Assembly: GCF_000743715.1 (NCBI RefSeq) | Contig: NZ_JQEY01000018.1 | Coordinates: 156 to 55,710, forward strand | Reading direction: 5' to 3' | DNA from: Palleronia rufa | Lineage (GTDB): Bacteria > Pseudomonadota > Alphaproteobacteria > Rhodobacterales > Rhodobacteraceae | Length of the DNA stretch: 55,555 nt | In this document: piece by piece, positions 52,875 to 55,555 of the stretch | How positions within the stretch are numbered: the stretch's first letter is position 1 | How the letters are laid out: each line of letters opens with the position of its first letter | Program-made: the position numbers and the translations under genes | The notes under the pieces: model-generated | Told to the model about the DNA's origin: nothing | What the model saw: only the letters and a program-made list of their open reading frames with translations | The model's database searches: none

Positions 52875-53321
52875 ATGTCGAACACACGCCCTTCCGATAA
52901 AAAGCAGGCCGACCATTTCGCGCGCGCGCGCGAAGCCCAGTCCGTCGCGCTGCTTGAGGACTACGTGGAGATGATCGGGGATCTTCACGAGGAGTTGGGG
53001 GAGGCGCGTGTCGCCGATCTGGCGCAGAGAATGGGGGTGGCCCAACCGACCGCGACCAAGGCGATCGCCCGGCTCAAGCGCGAGGGGCTGGCCACCTCGC
53101 GGCGGTACCGTGGCGTGTTCCTGACCGAAACGGGCGCGGCGCTGGCAATGCGGGTCAGAGCGCGGCATCGTACGGTCGTCGCATTTCTCGTGGCTGTCGG
53201 GGTCCCCGAGGACGTCGCCGAAATGGATGCCGAGGGGATCGAACATCATGTGTCCCGCCATACGCTGACCGCGTTCGAGGATTATCTGGCGAACCGGCTC
53301 GCGGCAGATCATCGCCCCTAG
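52875..53321 (+). CDS. mntR: Manganese-responsive regulator MntR (DtxR/MntR family)
   Basis: A 148-residue regulator with an N-terminal winged HTH (LEDYVEMIGDLHEELGEARVADLAQRMGVAQPTATKAIARLKREGL) and a dimerisation/metal domain around AEMDAEGIEHHVSRHTLTAFEDYL, whose Glu and His residues are in the positions expected of the metal site. It has no C-terminal SH3-like domain, as in MntR. The gene is divergent from mntH, which it probably represses when manganese is plentiful. The start at 52875 follows GACAGGACAC; the ribosome-binding site is weak. Confidence 0.9.
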   Translation: MSNTRPSDKKQADHFARAREAQSVALLEDYVEMIGDLHEELGEARVADLAQRMGVAQPTATKAIARLKREGLATSRRYRGVFLTETGAALAMRVRARHRTVVAFLVAVGVPEDVAEMDAEGIEHHVSRHTLTAFEDYLANRLAADHRP

Positions 53322-53445
53322 GTCTCGTACGCTGGCGCTTATACAGCGTCGCATAAGCTACATGCCGCTGTTTTACTTCGATCCTTGACCGCATCTGGAG
53401 GGCACCGCCGCGACCCGGTCGCGGCTCAACCCGAAAGGATAAGAC

Positions 53446-53697
53446 ATGCGCAAGTTTTTGATTGCCACCGCGATGGTCGCCGCCCTGCCCGCTCTTGCCG
53501 CGGAAGTCACAAAGGACGCCCAGCTTGGTACGACGATGGACGAGGTCAAGGCCAGCCTTGTCGACATGGGCTATGACGTCCGCAAGGTGAAGATGGAAGA
53601 TGGCGAGATCGAAGCCTATGCCGTGATGGGCGACACGCTCAGCGAAGTGTTCGTCGATCCGGCAACAGGTCAGGTCACGAGAATCGTGGCGAAGTGA
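53446..53697 (+). CDS. PepSY-domain periplasmic protein
   Basis: An 83-residue protein with a signal peptide (MRKFLIATAMVAALPALA) and a short PepSY domain (TTMDEVKASLVDMGYDVRKVKMEDGEIEAYAVMGDTLSEVFVDPATGQVTRIV). PepSY proteins often bind or inhibit and many occur with cytochrome b561-like proteins. AAAGGATAA lies just before the ATG. It is 7 nt upstream of a cytochrome b561-like gene, so the three genes 53446-54822 form one operon. The ligand or partner is unknown. Confidence 0.85.
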   Translation: MRKFLIATAMVAALPALAAEVTKDAQLGTTMDEVKASLVDMGYDVRKVKMEDGEIEAYAVMGDTLSEVFVDPATGQVTRIVAK

Positions 53698-53704
53698 TCC
53701 CGTC

Positions 53705-54289
53705 ATGCTGAGGGAACACTATCTTGGCAGCGGGCGCGACAGCGCCCGCAGCGGCAAGACGATTCAGGTCTGGGATCCGTTGGTCCGCCTGATCCACTGG
53801 GGCGTCGTCCTCATGGTTGTGATCAACGCCGCCATCGTCGCGAAAGACAGCCAACTCCACCTTTGGGCGGGCTACACGATGCTGGTGCTTGTCGGGGTCC
53901 GACTGCTCTGGGGGGTGATCGGCACTCGGCCCGCGCGGTTCGCGGCCTTCCCACCGAATCCGTTTCGGGCACTGGACTACGTGAAAAAAATGCGACGCAG
54001 TGACAAGACCGTGCATCTGTCACACAATCCGCTCGGAGCCTTGATGGTCTACAATATCTGGACGACGCTGCTGTTGATCGCAACGACCGGCTACATGATG
54101 GGCACGATAAGGTTCTTCGGTGTCGTCTGGGTAGAGCGGGCGCACGAGCTGGCATATGACTGGTTGCTGGTGTCGATTGCAGCCCATATCCTGGGGGTTG
54201 CCTTCGATATATGGCGTTCGGGTGTCCCGCTTGTTCAGGCGATGATACACGGCGCCAAGCGCATCCCGAACGATACGCCGGTCGAATGA
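53705..54289 (+). CDS. Cytochrome b561/b-type membrane protein
   Basis: A 194-residue inner-membrane protein with four or five helices. Seen: WDPLVRLIHW (His31), HLWAGYTML (His52), HNPLGALM, ERAHELAYDWLLVSIAAHILGV (His147, His161). These are the ligand pattern of two b hemes seen in cytochrome b561 and Ni,Fe-hydrogenase-type cytochrome b. It would transfer electrons between the quinone pool and a partner, perhaps the PepSY protein or an external redox protein. Its stop overlaps the start of the next gene (ATGA). Confidence 0.85.
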   Translation: MLREHYLGSGRDSARSGKTIQVWDPLVRLIHWGVVLMVVINAAIVAKDSQLHLWAGYTMLVLVGVRLLWGVIGTRPARFAAFPPNPFRALDYVKKMRRSDKTVHLSHNPLGALMVYNIWTTLLLIATTGYMMGTIRFFGVVWVERAHELAYDWLLVSIAAHILGVAFDIWRSGVPLVQAMIHGAKRIPNDTPVE

Positions 54290-54822
54290 AAAACGGTCTG
54301 CAACTCTCCAGGAACGACAGGCGGCGGGCAGCGACGCTCGCCGTCATCATTCTGGTGCAGGCGCTCTGTGCCGCATTCTTTTTCAGCGATGTCGTTTCCG
54401 ACTTCAAGTCCGACAAGTATCTGAGTGAGGTCCATTTCTATATGGAGGCGATTGCAACGCTCGTACTGATTGCCGGCGTCGTTTTTCTTATGATCGAATT
54501 GCGCAAGATCATGACCCGTATGGAACAACTGGATCGCGGGCTGCGTGCCGCCCGCGGCGAGATGGCAGAAATCATAGATGCGTTTTTTGAGGAGTGGGAT
54601 CTGACGCCATCAGAAAAAGACGTTGGGCTGCTCATTCTCAAAGGATTCGACAACGAGGCGATATCGCAACTTCGCGGGACCGCGGCGGGAACCGTCAGGG
54701 CACAATCGACGCGCATCTATTCAAAGGCCGGTGTCGAGAGTCGCGCCCAGCTGTTCAGTGTGTTTCTCGATGAGTTGCTGGCCGGTGAGGGTCGGCAAGA
54801 CGGAGGGGATCTCAAGGCATGA
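54286..54822 (+). CDS. Membrane-anchored LuxR-type HTH protein
   Basis: A 178-residue protein with two predicted membrane helices (about residues 17-37 and 54-73), a coiled, charged linker (RTRMEQLDRGLRAARGEMAEI region, about 75-100) and a C-terminal GerE/LuxR-type HTH (LTPSEKDVGLLILKGFDNEAI...GTVRAQSTRIYSKAG, about 106-150). The HTH has the LTPxE and VRxxxxRIYxKxG features of the family but no receiver or autoinducer domain. The start at 54286 overlaps the cytochrome b stop, so it is translationally coupled to a heme protein. A redox-linked, membrane-bound regulator is a reasonable inference. Confidence 0.82.
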   Translation: MKNGLQLSRNDRRRAATLAVIILVQALCAAFFFSDVVSDFKSDKYLSEVHFYMEAIATLVLIAGVVFLMIELRKIMTRMEQLDRGLRAARGEMAEIIDAFFEEWDLTPSEKDVGLLILKGFDNEAISQLRGTAAGTVRAQSTRIYSKAGVESRAQLFSVFLDELLAGEGRQDGGDLKA

Positions 54823-55059
54823 CGGCACGGCATCGAAAGAGCCATACCCTGTCACGTATTGGGTAGGTGCGGCCCGGTGGGCTCGACGCAGACAACGGCA
54901 GCGGTTCTGCAGCCGGCCCGTTTCTCGGCGTGGCGGCTGCGGTCATCAAACCGAGCGCAAGGCTGCATAGAAATTCGTCTCCATAGGGGCCCTGAGGTGG
55001 CGCCCGGTTCCCGGACAGGTTGGCGGCGCTGCCAGGCTTGCCGGTTGATCGTGCCGCCT
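54823..55059. other. Short region without recognisable gene
   Basis: This 237-nt region follows the LuxR-type gene and precedes the IS3-like remnant. Nothing can be supported here; a minus-strand frame crosses it, but only as the tail of the transposase frame. Confidence 0.4.
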
Positions 55060-55555
55060 TCAGACCGGGGCCCTGGTGGGCCTCTATCGGTCCGCCGAGC
55101 GCGGAGTGTGGGCGCTCGGTGTTGTGAACGTCGATCCACCTGCCGATGTCCGCCCGTGCCGCGGACCCTGTTTCGAAGGCGCGCAGGCAGACGCAGTCGT
55201 GTTTCGGGGACCGCCATGGCCGCTCGATCGTGACGTTGTCCATCCGGAGCGCGGCCGTCCACCCAGACCTTCACCGCCGCATCCGGCAGGGCTTGCGTGA
55301 ACCGCGGGCTGGTGAATTGGCTGCCCTGGTCCGTGTCGAATCCGGTCGCCCGGAGCCGAAGAGCCCCGGAAGAGCATCGTCCGGTGCCTCGATGCGAAAC
55401 TCGGCGTCCATGGCGTTCGACAGCCGCCATGCCGGCACCCGGCGTGTCGCCCGGTCCACGATCGCGACCGCCGCATCGGAATGCAGGCGATATCCGCGCA
55501 CCAGGCTTGGTTTGGCCGGTCGATCGGCAGACCCCGGAGCAGAGATCTTATACAC
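55060..55555 (-). pseudogene. IS3-family transposase (OrfB-type), frameshifted and cut by the window edge
   Basis: Three minus-strand frames together give a DDE integrase-core protein. RRVPAWRLSNAMDAEFRIEA (frame reaching the window end) matches the region before the second catalytic Asp. DTDQGSQFTSPRF (a second frame) holds the second Asp. MDNVTIERPW and NTERPHSALGG (a third frame, from 55243 down) hold the third catalytic Glu and the C-terminus. At least two frameshifts split it, so it is not functional as read, unless the frameshifts are sequencing errors. The rest lies beyond the window. Confidence 0.8.

Noticed and set aside
55541-55555. The last bases, ending cttatacac, match nine bases of the Tn5/Nextera mosaic end.
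   Set aside because: Nine bases can match by chance and the bases before them do not continue the adaptor sequence; not enough to call an adaptor remnant.
1-55555. CRISPR arrays, tRNA and rRNA genes, prophage genes or an origin.
   Set aside because: No regularly spaced direct repeats, no cloverleaf-type sequences and no phage structural proteins were seen by eye.

Overview
The window is GC-rich, densely packed DNA from an alphaproteobacterium, most likely a Rhodobacteraceae (Roseobacter-group) species. The evidence is the RegB/RegA redox two-component pair with its quinone motif and redox cysteine, the alphaproteobacterial AddA/AddB recombination helicase-nuclease, an HslV with a short propeptide, several TRAP transporter genes, and a full 2,3-dihydroxypropane-1-sulfonate (DHPS) catabolic cluster like those of marine roseobacters. 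This is inferred from gene content; no rRNA or tRNA gene was seen.

Layout. 1-5400: an insertion-sequence-bounded fragment of a tad/Flp pilus locus (prepilin peptidase, CpaB, CpaE/TadZ, two TadE-like proteins). The left edge is the 3' end of an IS5-family element, and a complete, oppositely oriented IS5-family element closes the right side after a broken transposase fragment. 5506-8696: an M20 amidohydrolase and hslVU. 9108-17823: a minus-strand operon tsaE-amgK-murU-addB-addA-trxA, joining tRNA modification, cell-wall sugar recycling and double-strand-break repair. 17864-21860: a PAS protein and divergent regB/regA. 21870-25280: a LysR regulator with a divergent 43-residue peptide gene, an HD hydrolase and ahcY. 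25359-29982: an amino-acid:cation symporter with a universal stress protein, a FUSC-like membrane protein, and a two-gene DUF4405-like/cytochrome P460-like redox pair. 30210-32939: a malonyl-CoA synthetase next to a decayed TRAP permease, then gene-poor DNA. 32940-37258: a TTG-started conserved membrane-associated protein and phnD-phnC-phnE1-phnE2. 37437-47676: the DHPS cluster. 48007-51088: an AsnB-type amidotransferase and a glycosyltransferase. 51424-53321: mntH and mntR, divergent. 53446-54822: a PepSY / cytochrome b561 / membrane-anchored LuxR-type module. 55060-55555: a frameshifted IS3-family transposase running off the window.

How the genes work together. The DHPS cluster reads as a complete route: a TRAP transporter imports DHPS, two dehydrogenases probably interconvert its enantiomers, HpsN oxidises it to sulfolactate, SuyAB splits this into pyruvate and sulfite, and a YeiH/TauZ-like protein probably exports the sulfur oxyanion. 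A divergent LacI-family regulator faces two near-palindromic operators spaced two helical turns apart. The phn transporter lies downstream on the same strand without C-P lyase genes. The most novel-looking items are the PepSY/cytochrome b/membrane LuxR operon, the two-gene P460 redox pair, and the LysR-linked 43-residue peptide.
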